Assembly (NCBI RefSeq): GCF_946151055.1
Contig: NZ_CAMGYZ010000004.1
Span: 186,001-250,000 of the forward strand
Length of the DNA stretch: 64,000 nucleotides
Source: Bacillus sp. Marseille-Q3570
Lineage (GTDB): Bacteria > Bacillota > Bacilli > Bacillales > Fictibacillaceae
Direction: 5' to 3'
Numbering within the stretch: the stretch's first letter is position 1; every line of letters starts with the position of its first letter. A model generated the notes under the pieces. It had not been told where the DNA came from. It searched no databases and worked only from the letters and a program-made list of their open reading frames with translations. The position numbers were made by a program, and so were the translations under genes. This document shows, piece by piece, positions 48,878 to 57,794 of the stretch.

Positions 48878-50188
48878 ATGTTTACCAACTTTTTTAAGCT
48901 ACAAGAAAACCAAACTAACGTTAGAACCGAATTAATTGCTGGTTTGACGACATTTTTGACCATGGTTTATATCGTCGTCGTCAACCCGGGTATTTTAAGT
49001 GAAGCCGGTGCTCCTTTCGATGCTGTGTTCATGGCAACGATCATTGCGACTGTCGTGGGAACGCTTTGGATGGGCTTGTTCGCCAACTACCCGATCGCAA
49101 TCGCGCCTGGAATGGGGTTGAATGCCTACTTTGCGTATTCTGTCGTCGGTGGTATGGGTGTCTCTTATGAAATAGCGTTCGGGGCAGTGTTCATTGCCGG
49201 TATTTTGTTCGTGATCCTATCACTGACACCTTTCCGTGAAAAACTGATTGAAGCGATCCCTTCGAACCTGAAGCACGGAATCACTGCTGGAATTGGATTA
49301 TTCATCGCATTCATAGGTCTCAGACTGACTGGTCTTGTCGTTTCCCATCCACAGAACCTTGTCGGATTAGGGGATCTCCACTCGCCACAGGTCATTTTAA
49401 CTTTAGTTGGACTTGCTGTAACACTGATCCTGATGGCGTTGAATGTGAACGGTGCCTTGTTCCTGGGGATGGTTGTCACTGGAACCATCGCTTATTTCAC
49501 TGGACAGCTAGAATTTAAGGATGGTGTGGTTGGATTACCATCGATGCCGGATGCTTTCATTTTCGGAAACCCGATTACTGCTATCACGGATATGTTCACC
49601 TATGGTCTTTATGCTGTTGTATTTTCATTCCTGCTCGTTACGATTTTTGATACGACCGGGACGATGATCGGGGTAGCTGAACAAGCTGGCTTGATGAAAG
49701 GGAATAAAATGCCGCGTGCACGTCAAGCGCTTCTTGCGGATTCTGTCGCTACCTCTGTTGGAGCGATTTTCGGAACAAGCCCGACAAGTGCTTATATCGA
49801 GTCATCCTCAGGTGTTGCAGCAGGCGGTCGTACCGGAATGACCAATATGGTTGTCGCATTCCTGTTCATCGTCGCAATGTTCTTTGCTCCGCTGGTAGGG
49901 GCGATTTCTGGACTTGCTGCCATCACTGCTCCAACTTTGATCATCGTTGGTAGCTTCATGCTGTCAAGCCTTTCGAAGATCGATTGGAACACTTTTGACG
50001 AATCCTTCCCTGCGTTCCTGATCATATTGACGATGCCACTTACATCAAGTATCGCAACAGGAATCGCACTTGGATTCATCTCTTATCCACTTTTGAAAAT
50101 CGTTCGAGGCAAATGGCGTGAAGTTCATCCTCTCGTCATGCTGTTCGCCGTATTATTCTTCATCCAATTGGCATTTGTGCCGCATTAA
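48878..50188 (+). CDS. pbuG: Guanine/hypoxanthine permease, AzgA/PbuG family
   Basis: 436-residue proton-coupled purine base transporter with about 12 helices. Start at ATG 48878 after GGGGGT; the upstream 13 codons lie in the promoter region. Signatures: the N-terminal RTELIAGLTTFLTMVYIVVVNP, APGMGLNAYFAYSVV, and TIFDTTGTMIGVAEQAG with TSPTSAYIESSSGVAAGGRTG. These mark the AzgA branch (PbuG/PbuO) of NCS2 rather than the PurP/UraA branch. A PurBox pair suggests PurR control. The choice between PbuG and PbuO is not settled. Confidence 0.92.
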   Translation: MFTNFFKLQENQTNVRTELIAGLTTFLTMVYIVVVNPGILSEAGAPFDAVFMATIIATVVGTLWMGLFANYPIAIAPGMGLNAYFAYSVVGGMGVSYEIAFGAVFIAGILFVILSLTPFREKLIEAIPSNLKHGITAGIGLFIAFIGLRLTGLVVSHPQNLVGLGDLHSPQVILTLVGLAVTLILMALNVNGALFLGMVVTGTIAYFTGQLEFKDGVVGLPSMPDAFIFGNPITAITDMFTYGLYAVVFSFLLVTIFDTTGTMIGVAEQAGLMKGNKMPRARQALLADSVATSVGAIFGTSPTSAYIESSSGVAAGGRTGMTNMVVAFLFIVAMFFAPLVGAISGLAAITAPTLIIVGSFMLSSLSKIDWNTFDESFPAFLIILTMPLTSSIATGIALGFISYPLLKIVRGKWREVHPLVMLFAVLFFIQLAFVPH

Positions 50189-50203
50189 TTAAAAGAGTTG
50201 ATT

Positions 50204-50237
50204 AAGGAATCGTCTGAGTGCGATTCCTTTCCTTTTG
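50204..50237 (+). terminator. Terminator of the purine permease gene
   Basis: 9-bp stem aaggaatcg / cgattcctt with 8-nt loop then TCCTTTTG. Confidence 0.8.
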
Positions 50238-50425
50238 CCTATTTTATGAAAATTTTCTGTATACGTTATTGCCACGAATTTCCTACAGTCAACATTCCCG
50301 TAACAAACCATCAGCCTTTGTACCCCTTATCCTCCATAAAAATTATATTCAGGTTCATACCACGTTAAAAGAACCCCGTTAGTGTAGGTACTGTATTTAA
50401 AACTTACCTGAATGGGGATGAGCGT

Positions 50426-51271
50426 ATGTTTACTTTTACAGGAAAAAGGTTCGCAATGGCATTGTTTACTCTTTCTATTATTGCCGTTCTTCTTGCATTA
50501 CCGCTCGAACGCGCAGCTGCTGTAGGTCATGAACATGTCGAAAATGTAGGTCATCGCGGAGCTGCAGGTTATGCACCTGAAAATACGATGGCTGCTTTCC
50601 GGAAAGCGTTTGAGATGAAAGCAGATTACGTTGAATTGGATGTACAGATGAGTAAGGATGGGGAACTCGTCGTTATTCATGATACTACTGTAGACCGGAC
50701 AACAGATGGCACTGGTAAAGTAAGTGACTTTACATACGAAGAGCTTCGGGCCCTTGATGCAGGGGGATGGTTTGCACCTGAATTTGAAGGTGAGCCGATT
50801 CCGACATTTGAAGATGTGCTGGATGGAATGCGTGGTAAAACAAAACTCTTGATTGAACTGAAGGCTCCTTCTAACTATCCCGGTATTGAAAGAAAAGTGG
50901 CGGAAGCATTGAAGGAACGGAATATGGATCAGCCAGAAAACAATTCCGTCATTGTCCAGTCTTTTGATTTCGAATCAATGAAGACCTTCCACAACCTTTT
51001 ACCTGAAGTTCCGATCGGGGTGCTTACTTCCAACTATCTCGACCTTACAGATGAATCCTTGAATGAATTCAAGTCGTATGCCGATTATGTCAATCCGCAC
51101 AAAAATCAAATCGATCGTGCTTTAGTCGACCGTATCCACGCTCTAGACATGGGAGTCATGCCCTGGACGGTCCGCGCAAAAGAAGACGTCCAGCCGCTTC
51201 TTGATGCTGGAGTCGACGGCATTATCAGCGATTACCCTGATTATGTACCAAGGAATTACAAAAAGCAGTAG
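50426..51271 (+). CDS. Secreted glycerophosphodiester phosphodiesterase
   Basis: Cleaves glycerophosphodiesters to glycerol-3-phosphate and an alcohol. 281 residues: signal peptide (FAMALFTLSIIAVLLALPLERAAA-type, cleaved near residue 30), then GDPD domain with HRGAAGYAPENT (catalytic His and Arg, about 43), ELDVQMSKDGELVVIHD (metal Glu/Asp, second catalytic His), and late VMPWTVRAKEDVQPLLDAGVDGIISDYPD. GGGGATGAGCG upstream. Exported; probably to recover phosphate/glycerol from lipid or teichoic acid. Strong terminator follows. Confidence 0.92.
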   Translation: MFTFTGKRFAMALFTLSIIAVLLALPLERAAAVGHEHVENVGHRGAAGYAPENTMAAFRKAFEMKADYVELDVQMSKDGELVVIHDTTVDRTTDGTGKVSDFTYEELRALDAGGWFAPEFEGEPIPTFEDVLDGMRGKTKLLIELKAPSNYPGIERKVAEALKERNMDQPENNSVIVQSFDFESMKTFHNLLPEVPIGVLTSNYLDLTDESLNEFKSYADYVNPHKNQIDRALVDRIHALDMGVMPWTVRAKEDVQPLLDAGVDGIISDYPDYVPRNYKKQ

Positions 51272-51308
51272 ATTTACCACTTCAATGCTGACCTGGAGTT
51301 TAAAGACG

Positions 51309-51350
51309 AAAGACCTGATGGAAGATAATGTTTCCATTCAGGTCTTTTTT
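51309..51350 (+). terminator. Terminator of the glycerophosphodiesterase gene
   Basis: Stem aaagacctgatggaa / ttccattcaggtctt with one G-T pair, then TTTTTT. Confidence 0.92.
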
Positions 51351-51470
51351 GATTGAAAATAGGGAATTTCTATTTTGAATTCACGAAATCCGCTGTACTT
51401 TAGGAAAAAATGAACATTTCGAGACCTCAAAGTGAGGATGCTGCCGGTCACCTATGTGAAAACCAGTTGT

Positions 51471-51585
51471 TATCTACAAAAATCGAAGGTAAATGCAAAA
51501 AATATGAATTTATCTACAAAAATGGGGGTGTCATCTACAAAAATGAAAAATTAACTACAAAAACAAAAATACATCTACAAAACGC
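51471..51585. repeat. 20-21-nt periodic array, ATCTACAAAA motif (6 units)
   Basis: ATCTACAAAA at 51472, AAATGCAAAA at 51491, ATCTACAAAA at 51512 and 51533, AACTACAAAA at 51553, ATCTACAAAA at 51573: spacings 19, 21, 21, 20 and 20. Same skeleton as the array at 22141-22238. It abuts the 3' end of the DUF1992 gene. No gene between 51272 and 51588. Confidence 0.8.
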
Positions 51586-51588
51586 ATA

Positions 51589-51984
51589 TTATTCCGCTGG
51601 CAAGTAATCTTCCAATTTCAATTTTCGTTTCTGTGCAGGTGGCGGGCAGCTCAGGTTGTAATTGAAAATTTTCTTGTTGATTTCCTCGACAGACTTCCGG
51701 ATATTATATTCACTTGAGTAGGACGCCAATTCTTCTTTCATCCGTTCAATTTCCTTATCCATCTGGATCCATGGCGGCAGGATATTATTGTCCTTCATCA
51801 CCTTATTCAACAGGCCATCAGGATTATACGAATGGTCCCCATCCAACTTCAGCGGTTTTCCCTTCCCAGGCAAATCATCAAACGCACCTTCCTGTTCAGC
51901 ACGTTTGATGATATCACCAATCAGATCGGAATACTGGATCTCATCACCTTCAGGCTTTTTCTTCCCTTCATTTTCTTTACTCAC
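51589..51984 (-). CDS. DUF1992 (DnaJ-homologue C28-like) protein
   Basis: 131-residue soluble protein. The domain YSDLIGDIIKRAEQEGAFDDLPGKGKPL (about 18-45) followed by PPWIQMDKEIERMKEEL is the hallmark of DUF1992, also found at the C-terminus of vertebrate DNAJC28. No J-domain is present. Function unknown. GTG start at 51984 with GGGAGGGATC upstream. Charged N-terminus (KENEGKKKPEGDE). Stands alone between the periodic array and nrdB. Confidence 0.87.
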   Translation of the reverse strand: MSKENEGKKKPEGDEIQYSDLIGDIIKRAEQEGAFDDLPGKGKPLKLDGDHSYNPDGLLNKVMKDNNILPPWIQMDKEIERMKEELASYSSEYNIRKSVEEINKKIFNYNLSCPPPAQKRKLKLEDYLPAE

Positions 51985-52103
51985 GTCGATCCCTCCCTGC
52001 TAATAATCATTCCTATTATTAGTAATACGGGAGAGATCCTGAAACTCCTTATACTATTTTTGGCAATCAAGTGAATTTTATCTGTTAGGCATTAAGTCTT
52101 CTA

Positions 52104-53153
52104 TTACAACTCGTCAAAACCGTTATCGTCAGAAACCTTCGTATATTGGCGGGATTTTTGTTCGAAAAAGTCACTTTTCCCTTCATTCACTGATTCATAG
52201 GCTTTGATCCATGGCATCGGATTTTTGCGATGTTCAGGATACGGCCGCTCCGCCCCAAGCTGATTCACCCGCTTGTTGGCGATGAATTTGATATAGGAAT
52301 CAAGTTCAGATGACGTGATTCCAGGGAACCGATCTCCTAGAATGTAATTCCCCCACTTGATTTCAAGCTCTGTCGCTTTTTCGAATGTTCTTCTGACAAA
52401 ATGGTTTGCTTCTACTGGATCCAACGAAAATTCATCGATGACCGCATGGTAGATTTTCGTGAACAGATGGACGTGGAGCTGTTCATCCCTGTTGATGTAA
52501 TTGATCATCGTCGAAGTCGACACCATCTTTTGGTTCCGTGCAAGGTTATAGAAGAAACTGAATCCTGAGTAAAAGTTCAACCCTTCTAATACAACATCGT
52601 AGACGATCGATTCCAAGAACGTTTCTGGTGTCGGGTTTTTCACGAATGATTCATAGCCTTCGATGATGAATTCATTACGCTCCCTCAAGACCGAATCATG
52701 CTTCCAATACTCGAAAATCTCATCTTGTTTCCCTTTATCGACAAGACTTGAAAGGACGTAAGAATATGACTGATTATGGACGACCTCCTGAAAAGCAAGG
52801 ACTGTCATCAATGCTGTCAAGCTCGAATCCGTCAAATAACCTGCCACCCTGTTCGCATAATCGGTCTGGATGCTATCGAGAAATGCGAGCAGGCCGATGA
52901 TTTTGTTGAACGCTTCTTTTTCGTCCGCAGATAGCTCCGCGTATTGCTTGCGATCCCCTGACATATTGATTTCGAATGGGGTCCAGAAATTTGAAAGCAT
53001 CTGTTTATACAACGGGTAAGCCCATGTATAGCGGACATCGTCCCAATTCAAGACATTCGAACTTTTGCCGTTCAAAATTCCCGTGGATGCGTTCGGTGCT
53101 TCTGGCACATAAAGTTCTCTTAGATTCAGGGTTCCAGTTGCATCAGCTTTCAC
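52104..53153 (-). CDS. nrdB: Ribonucleoside-diphosphate reductase beta subunit
   Basis: Radical-generating subunit of class I ribonucleotide reductase, 349 residues. Start set at GTG 53153, 8 nt after AAGGGTG; GTG 53162 is too close to that site. Metal ligands and radical: FLDSIQTDYANR (Asp), then QEVVHNQSYSY (Glu, His, and radical Tyr four residues after the His, so class Ia/b-like and not Ic), VLEGLNFYSGF (Glu), RDEQLHVHLF (Glu, His). Overlaps nrdA by 11 nt. Neither nrdI nor nrdH is nearby, unlike typical class Ib sets. Confidence 0.93.
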   Translation of the reverse strand: MKADATGTLNLRELYVPEAPNASTGILNGKSSNVLNWDDVRYTWAYPLYKQMLSNFWTPFEINMSGDRKQYAELSADEKEAFNKIIGLLAFLDSIQTDYANRVAGYLTDSSLTALMTVLAFQEVVHNQSYSYVLSSLVDKGKQDEIFEYWKHDSVLRERNEFIIEGYESFVKNPTPETFLESIVYDVVLEGLNFYSGFSFFYNLARNQKMVSTSTMINYINRDEQLHVHLFTKIYHAVIDEFSLDPVEANHFVRRTFEKATELEIKWGNYILGDRFPGITSSELDSYIKFIANKRVNQLGAERPYPEHRKNPMPWIKAYESVNEGKSDFFEQKSRQYTKVSDDNGFDEL

Positions 53154-55380
53154 AAGAATCACACCCTTCTATATCGTCGTGGGAGGTGGACCGGACGTAA
53201 TAGGTCGTCTTCAATCCAGATTTCCAGGCGGACAAGTGCAGATCTAGAAGCTCCTTCGCTTTCACCGTATTCCGTACATAAAGGTTGAACGATATCGATT
53301 GATCGACATGGCGCTGTCTGACTGCATTTTGACGGATGCTCCATTTTTGGTCGATATCATACGCACTCTTGTAGAACCATGTTGTTTCAGCTGACAAGTC
53401 TGGAGCCGTCACAGGGATTTTCGAGTTTTTCTTTTCTTCTGCATATTGCTTTTTAAAAATCGGATCGATACTCGCAGTGGACCCTGCAATGATGCTCGTC
53501 GAGGCATTCGGTGCGACTGCAAGCAGCCAACCGTTACGGACGCCATCTTGTTGGATTTTTTCAGCTAGATCGCTCCAATCTGTACTTTCATACCCTCTCT
53601 TTTTAAAATAATCGCCTGTACTCCAGTCGCTTCCTTCAAATCTCGGATAAGCACCTTTTTCTTTTGCGAGGGCATGGCTAGCCTGGATTGTCAGGAAATT
53701 GATTTTTTCATAGAGCTGATCCGCGAATGTCACCGCTTCGTCCGACTCCCAGCGTATCCCTTCCTGTGCGAGTAAGTGATGCCATCCGAACGTCCCTAAT
53801 CCGATCGCCCGGTATTTGTCATTCGTCAAAATCGCTTGCTTCACTTCGATTTTATTTTTATTGAGCTCAATGACGTTATCAAGCATCCTCACCTGGATCG
53901 GAATGACCCGCTCCAGCACCTCTTCCTTCACGACTTTTGCAAGAGAGAGGCTTGATAGATTACATACAACGAAATCACCCGGTGTTTTTGTGATGATGAT
54001 TTTTCCATCTGTAGTCGTTTCCTCTTCAACAGTTGTTGCTGATTGATTTTGCGTAATTTCCGTACAAAGGTTGGTACAATAGATGATGCCTTCATGATGA
54101 TTGTTATTAAGGCGGTTCACTGTATCTTTGTAAAACATGAACGGACCGCCAGTTTCAAGCTGACTGATCATGATCCGCTTCATGATATCGATCGCAGGAA
54201 CTGTCTCCCGTGACAGCAACGGATTTTTGACGCATTGTTCGTACTTTTCCCGGAACCTCCCGCCACCTTCTTTTTCATCATAAAAATCATCAAGCTCGAA
54301 TCCCATCTGTTTCTTGACCTCATGAGGATCGAACAAATGCCATTCTTCACGTTGTTCGACTTTTTCCATAAAGAGATCAGGGATGACGACGCCCGTGAAC
54401 AAGTCATGCGTCCTCTGACGCTCATCGCCATTGTTCAACTTGGCATCAAGGAATGCGAAAATGTCTTTTCCGAAAACAGGATAGTAGACGGCGACAGCTC
54501 CGTTACGCTGACCGAGCTGATCGACGTTCACGGCTGTCGTATTAAGCTGTTTCATCCAGGCGATCACTCCGGATGAAGTGTTTTTGTAACCTTTTATGTC
54601 AGACCCTTTGCTACGGATCTTACCGAGGTAGACTCCGATCCCCCCACCTGCCTTACTGAGCATCGCGATATCTGTATTTGAGTCATAGATTCCACGTAAG
54701 CTGTCATCTACTGTATCAATGAAACACGAGCTGAGCTGCCCATGGGCTTTTCCGGCATTTGCAAGCGTTGGTGTGGCGACTGTCATGTAGAGGTTGGACA
54801 GCACCCAGTACGCTTCTTTTACAAGTTCAAGCCGCTTTTCCTTCGGTTCAGGCATCATCAAAGTCATCGCGATGACCATCCAGCGTTCCTGAGGCAGTTC
54901 GTACAAATGACGATCATGATCACGAGCCAGATAACGATCGGCTAACATCCGGATCCCGGCATATGTGAACAGCTCATCGCGTTCAGGTACAAGGGCGGCT
55001 TCAAGCTCGTCCACTTCCTCTTTCGTATAATGTGTTAGAAGCTCCTTATCAAACAGACCTTTTTGGATGAGTGATTGCAGCAGCCCACGGAAGCTTCCGT
55101 AACCAGGTAGTTGATCACGGTTATGTGCCGCTTCCTTATAGAGAGAGTGGAGATGGATTTTGGCGCAGACATACGTCCAATCCGGTTCTTCTTGGGTGAT
55201 CCGTGCCATCCCTTCGAGCAGCAACAAGTTGAGGAGTGCGTTCTCATCTGCCTCATCCCATTGCAGTGCAGCTTTCTCAGTGAAATCCGATATATCTAGA
55301 TGTGGAAATCTTTCAGTAAGCTTTTCAGTCAGATCGATGATACGTTTCGGTAAGCGTTTTTTATTAAGTAAAGTCGACAT
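53143..55380 (-). CDS. nrdA: Ribonucleoside-diphosphate reductase alpha subunit
   Basis: Catalytic subunit that reduces NDPs to dNDPs. 745 residues from MSTLLNKKRLPKRIIDLTEKL; ATG 55380 lies 6 nt after GGAGGA (ATG 55386 abuts it; the remaining upstream frame is riboswitch sequence). N-terminus has an ATP-cone-lacking start, then the barrel with SSCFIDTVDDSLRGIYD (first active Cys), NTTAVNVDQLGQRNGAVAVYY, the YCTNLCTEI thiyl Cys block and a C-terminal redox CDSC. No intein. Lies under a B12 riboswitch. Confidence 0.95.
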   Translation of the reverse strand: MSTLLNKKRLPKRIIDLTEKLTERFPHLDISDFTEKAALQWDEADENALLNLLLLEGMARITQEEPDWTYVCAKIHLHSLYKEAAHNRDQLPGYGSFRGLLQSLIQKGLFDKELLTHYTKEEVDELEAALVPERDELFTYAGIRMLADRYLARDHDRHLYELPQERWMVIAMTLMMPEPKEKRLELVKEAYWVLSNLYMTVATPTLANAGKAHGQLSSCFIDTVDDSLRGIYDSNTDIAMLSKAGGGIGVYLGKIRSKGSDIKGYKNTSSGVIAWMKQLNTTAVNVDQLGQRNGAVAVYYPVFGKDIFAFLDAKLNNGDERQRTHDLFTGVVIPDLFMEKVEQREEWHLFDPHEVKKQMGFELDDFYDEKEGGGRFREKYEQCVKNPLLSRETVPAIDIMKRIMISQLETGGPFMFYKDTVNRLNNNHHEGIIYCTNLCTEITQNQSATTVEEETTTDGKIIITKTPGDFVVCNLSSLSLAKVVKEEVLERVIPIQVRMLDNVIELNKNKIEVKQAILTNDKYRAIGLGTFGWHHLLAQEGIRWESDEAVTFADQLYEKINFLTIQASHALAKEKGAYPRFEGSDWSTGDYFKKRGYESTDWSDLAEKIQQDGVRNGWLLAVAPNASTSIIAGSTASIDPIFKKQYAEEKKNSKIPVTAPDLSAETTWFYKSAYDIDQKWSIRQNAVRQRHVDQSISFNLYVRNTVKAKELLDLHLSAWKSGLKTTYYVRSTSHDDIEGCDSCES

Positions 55381-55404
55381 ATCCATTCCTCCATTTCTAT
55401 GAAT

Positions 55405-55435
55405 CCAAAAAAACCACCCGGTTATCGAGTGGTTG
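55405..55435 (-). terminator. Riboswitch-associated terminator before nrdA
   Basis: On the minus strand AACCACTCG-ataa-CCGGGTGGTT then TTTTTTT, ending only about 20 nt before the nrdA ribosome-binding site. Placed between the cobalamin aptamer and the gene, so it is the expected off-state terminator. Confidence 0.85.
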
Positions 55436-55549
55436 AAACGGAGACGATATGACATTGAGACATGACCTTGAAAAAGAGATCCACACTCGAACTGAATAGC
55501 CGTCCACGCTTCAACCCTCAATCCCCGAAGAATTGAAACACTCAAGCTC

Positions 55550-55722
55550 AGGCAGGTCTACTGACTCTTGCTTCACCCTACTAGGAACCTTCCCATATAA
55601 GTACCTATTACTAGACTCTCTTATACAGTGGCATATTCCGTTCGTCGACAATTACAGTTGCGGGGACAGTTCTGGATTCTCACCAGATTCCCTATCAAGT
55701 CTCCTATCGAGACACCTGTCAC
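55550..55722 (-). promoter_or_regulatory. Cobalamin (adenosylcobalamin) riboswitch upstream of nrdAB
   Basis: Read on the minus strand: GACAGGTG (P1/P2 side), GGGAATCTGGTGAGAATCC, then ACTGTCCCCGCAACTGTAA (the conserved B12 box region, 55651-55669), more arms, and the 3' strand GAGTCAGTAGACCTGCCT (about 55552-55570), whose ACCTGC pairs with the first GACAGGT. These are the standard cobalamin aptamer blocks in order. A frame of 101 codons drawn through it is spurious. Confidence 0.92.
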
Positions 55723-55787
55723 TTGAAAAATATCAATATATTGTGTTGTTAATCTTACATTCTCACTAAATGTAGTGTTTGTCAATA

Positions 55788-55885
55788 TGTTTTTCAGGAG
55801 ATGCGTGAAATCCTGGAATTTTTTCATGATTTCCAGAAAAATGACGAGTAATTCCTGAAAATTATGCATAATCCTAGAAATCAGT
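55788..55885. repeat. 20-21-nt periodic array, ATTCCTGAAA motif
   Basis: TTTTCAGGAG (about 55791), ATCCTGGAAT (55810), ATTTCCAGAA (55829), ATTCCTGAAA (55851), ATCCTAGAAA (55871). Spacings are 19-22 nt. Motif WTYCYNGAAA is itself near-palindromic. It lies between the riboswitch and the ywgA terminator. Confidence 0.65.
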
Positions 55886-55915
55886 AAAAAAGACCTAATG
55901 TAAATCAAACCCATA

Positions 55916-55961
55916 TCAAAAGGCACTCAGCTACAGAAACCTTCACTGATGTGCCTTTTGA
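55916..55961 (-). terminator. Terminator of ywgA
   Basis: 11-bp perfect stem tcaaaaggcac / gtgccttttga with a 24-nt loop, 18 nt past the ywgA stop. The T-run is part of the stem. Confidence 0.7.
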
Positions 55962-55978
55962 TTATTCAAATGTTCACC

Positions 55979-56488
55979 TTACGATACAATTGTCTGGCTT
56001 TTCAAATCCTCGATATAACGGAATGCCTCTTCTATTTCTTCTTCGGTATATTTCTGTTTTTGTTTAACGACTTGTACCTTTTCAACCACCTCTTCTTTCG
56101 GAAGGTGATCGAAATAAAGGATGGTCGAAATAAGCTCGAGGATTCGTGAAGGCTGTTCATTCATCGATGTAACACACTCCTTCAACGGCTCCAGATCCAG
56201 ATCATAATGCTTTAAGAACTGTTCACCCTCACCTGTCAATGTATAGCGATACTGATAATAGCCTGATACCTTTTCTCTCGTCTCTTCGATAAACCCAAGA
56301 TTACAAAGTTCTTCGACACGCAAAGTCAATTCCTCTGAATATGGCCCATAAAAATGAAACTGATATTTTTCTCCGAAAGGAAAGTTCAACTTTTTAGCGA
56401 TATATACCATCTTCTGAAGCTTCTTCCGTCCTACGACCTCTCTGGCATAATCGAACAATGCAACCAACCGCGCATGATGCTCAAGCAC
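55979..56488 (-). CDS. ywgA: YwgA-family protein
   Basis: 169-residue protein of unknown role. GTG 56488 start with AGGAGGGG 7 nt before it, and only 13 nt after the ywfO stop, so the two genes are one unit. The first half (LVALFDYAREVVGRKKLQKMVYIAKKL, FHFYGPYSEEL) resembles the DUF4065/Panacea-like winged-helix fold also found in antitoxin-like proteins; the second half is charged helix (PKEEVVEKVQVVKQKQKYTEEEIEEA). The family is conserved beside YwfO in Bacillus. Confidence 0.85.
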   Translation of the reverse strand: MLEHHARLVALFDYAREVVGRKKLQKMVYIAKKLNFPFGEKYQFHFYGPYSEELTLRVEELCNLGFIEETREKVSGYYQYRYTLTGEGEQFLKHYDLDLEPLKECVTSMNEQPSRILELISTILYFDHLPKEEVVEKVQVVKQKQKYTEEEIEEAFRYIEDLKSQTIVS

Positions 56489-56501
56489 GAAGAATCCCCT
56501 C

Positions 56502-57794
56502 CTAAAATTCTAATATTTCACTGATTTTTCTCTTTAAATCATGATCGTCTATTTTTTCTACTAGATCTGATGGATAATACAACTTGTGATCGGTCCGTTT
56601 TTTACCTGAAATGGCTTCGACGACAGTAGACTCTCTAGACAGTTCCCGGTATTCCCCACTTTTCATCAATAGGTGGATCGGCAGGCGTTCTTCTTCCTCA
56701 CCTGGACGATAAAAGTCATAAGGAAGATCGGATGACGAATCAACGATCAAATAATAATCCGGGTCGATCCCAGCTTTGACGAAATACGTATAAAGCCTGT
56801 GCCAATGTTCCATATGGACGGTTGGGTTGAATTCCATATACTTGAACAGACGACGATTCAAAAAACGCTCACAAAGATCACTGAGAATCTCATCCTCTTC
56901 ATCCTGCCAGGCCTGGAAATAGAACTGGATGATCCCTTCGTCCAGCTTGAAATAGTCATCGAGATCAACGTTATCGTTGAATAAAGAAACAAAATGGATC
57001 GGTTCCAATTTAAAGGTATAGCCTTCCTTGTAGAGTGCTTTTGCACGATGAAGAATCTTCGACAGGATGACCTCAGCACTGCGCGTCACTGGATGGAAAT
57101 AAACTTGCCAATACATTTGGTACCGGCTCATTATGTAGTCCTCGACAGCATGCATCCCACTATGTTTAATCACGACCTGGTCTTCTTTCGGTCGCATGAC
57201 CCTCAAGATCCGCTCGATATCGAATTGACCGTAACTGACCCCCGTGAAATAAGCATCACGGAGCAAGTAGTCCATTCGGTCGGCATCGATCTGGCTTGAG
57301 ATCATGCTGACGACAAGCTTGTTTTCATAGGTTTTTGCGATTACTTCGGAAACCTTACGCGGAAAGTCATCATCGACCTTCTTTAAGACGCTGTTTACTT
57401 CCGTATCTCCTAGAATGATCGATTGTGTAAAATCTTCGTGGTCAAGATTGAATACTTTTTCAAAGGAATGTGAATAGGGGCCATGTCCGACATCGTGTAA
57501 AAGTGCTGCAGCTAAACAGAGGATGCGCTCTTCATCATCCCAATGCGGCCGCCCTTGAAAAATTTCAATGATCCGACGAACGATTTCATATACCCCAAGT
57601 GAATGGCTGAACCGGCTGTGTTCAGCGCCGTGGAACGTTAAAAACGTGGTACCAAGTTGACGGATCCTTCTCAAACGTTGGAATTCCTTCGTTCCGATCA
57701 AATCCCAGATGATACGGTCACGTACGTGTATGTATCTGTGTACAGGATCTTTAAATACTTTTTCTTCGTCTAATTGTTGCAGCATATAGCTCAT
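56502..57794 (-). CDS. ywfO: HD-domain phosphohydrolase YwfO
   Basis: 430-residue HD-superfamily enzyme, probably a dNTP or related nucleotide phosphohydrolase. Start taken at ATG 57794 (ATG 57785 also possible); the first 24 codons of the frame are unlike the family. Core: KVFKDPVHRYIHVRDRIIWDLIGTKEFQRLRRIRQLGTT, HSRFSHSLGVYEIV (first His), LAAALLHDVGHGPYSHSFE (HD pair and metal site), and SSQIDADRMDYLLRDAYFTG (final Asp). These segments match the dGTPase-type HD proteins. Confidence 0.92.
   Translation of the reverse strand: MSYMLQQLDEEKVFKDPVHRYIHVRDRIIWDLIGTKEFQRLRRIRQLGTTFLTFHGAEHSRFSHSLGVYEIVRRIIEIFQGRPHWDDEERILCLAAALLHDVGHGPYSHSFEKVFNLDHEDFTQSIILGDTEVNSVLKKVDDDFPRKVSEVIAKTYENKLVVSMISSQIDADRMDYLLRDAYFTGVSYGQFDIERILRVMRPKEDQVVIKHSGMHAVEDYIMSRYQMYWQVYFHPVTRSAEVILSKILHRAKALYKEGYTFKLEPIHFVSLFNDNVDLDDYFKLDEGIIQFYFQAWQDEEDEILSDLCERFLNRRLFKYMEFNPTVHMEHWHRLYTYFVKAGIDPDYYLIVDSSSDLPYDFYRPGEEEERLPIHLLMKSGEYRELSRESTVVEAISGKKRTDHKLYYPSDLVEKIDDHDLKRKISEILEF

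Noticed and set aside
52104-55380. Class Ib nrdEF with nrdI, or an intein in nrdA
   Set aside because: No nrdI/nrdH gene adjacent, and the alpha subunit has normal length without an insert.
55621-55926. 101-codon frame on the minus strand upstream of nrdA
   Set aside because: It covers the cobalamin riboswitch and the periodic array; no family resemblance.
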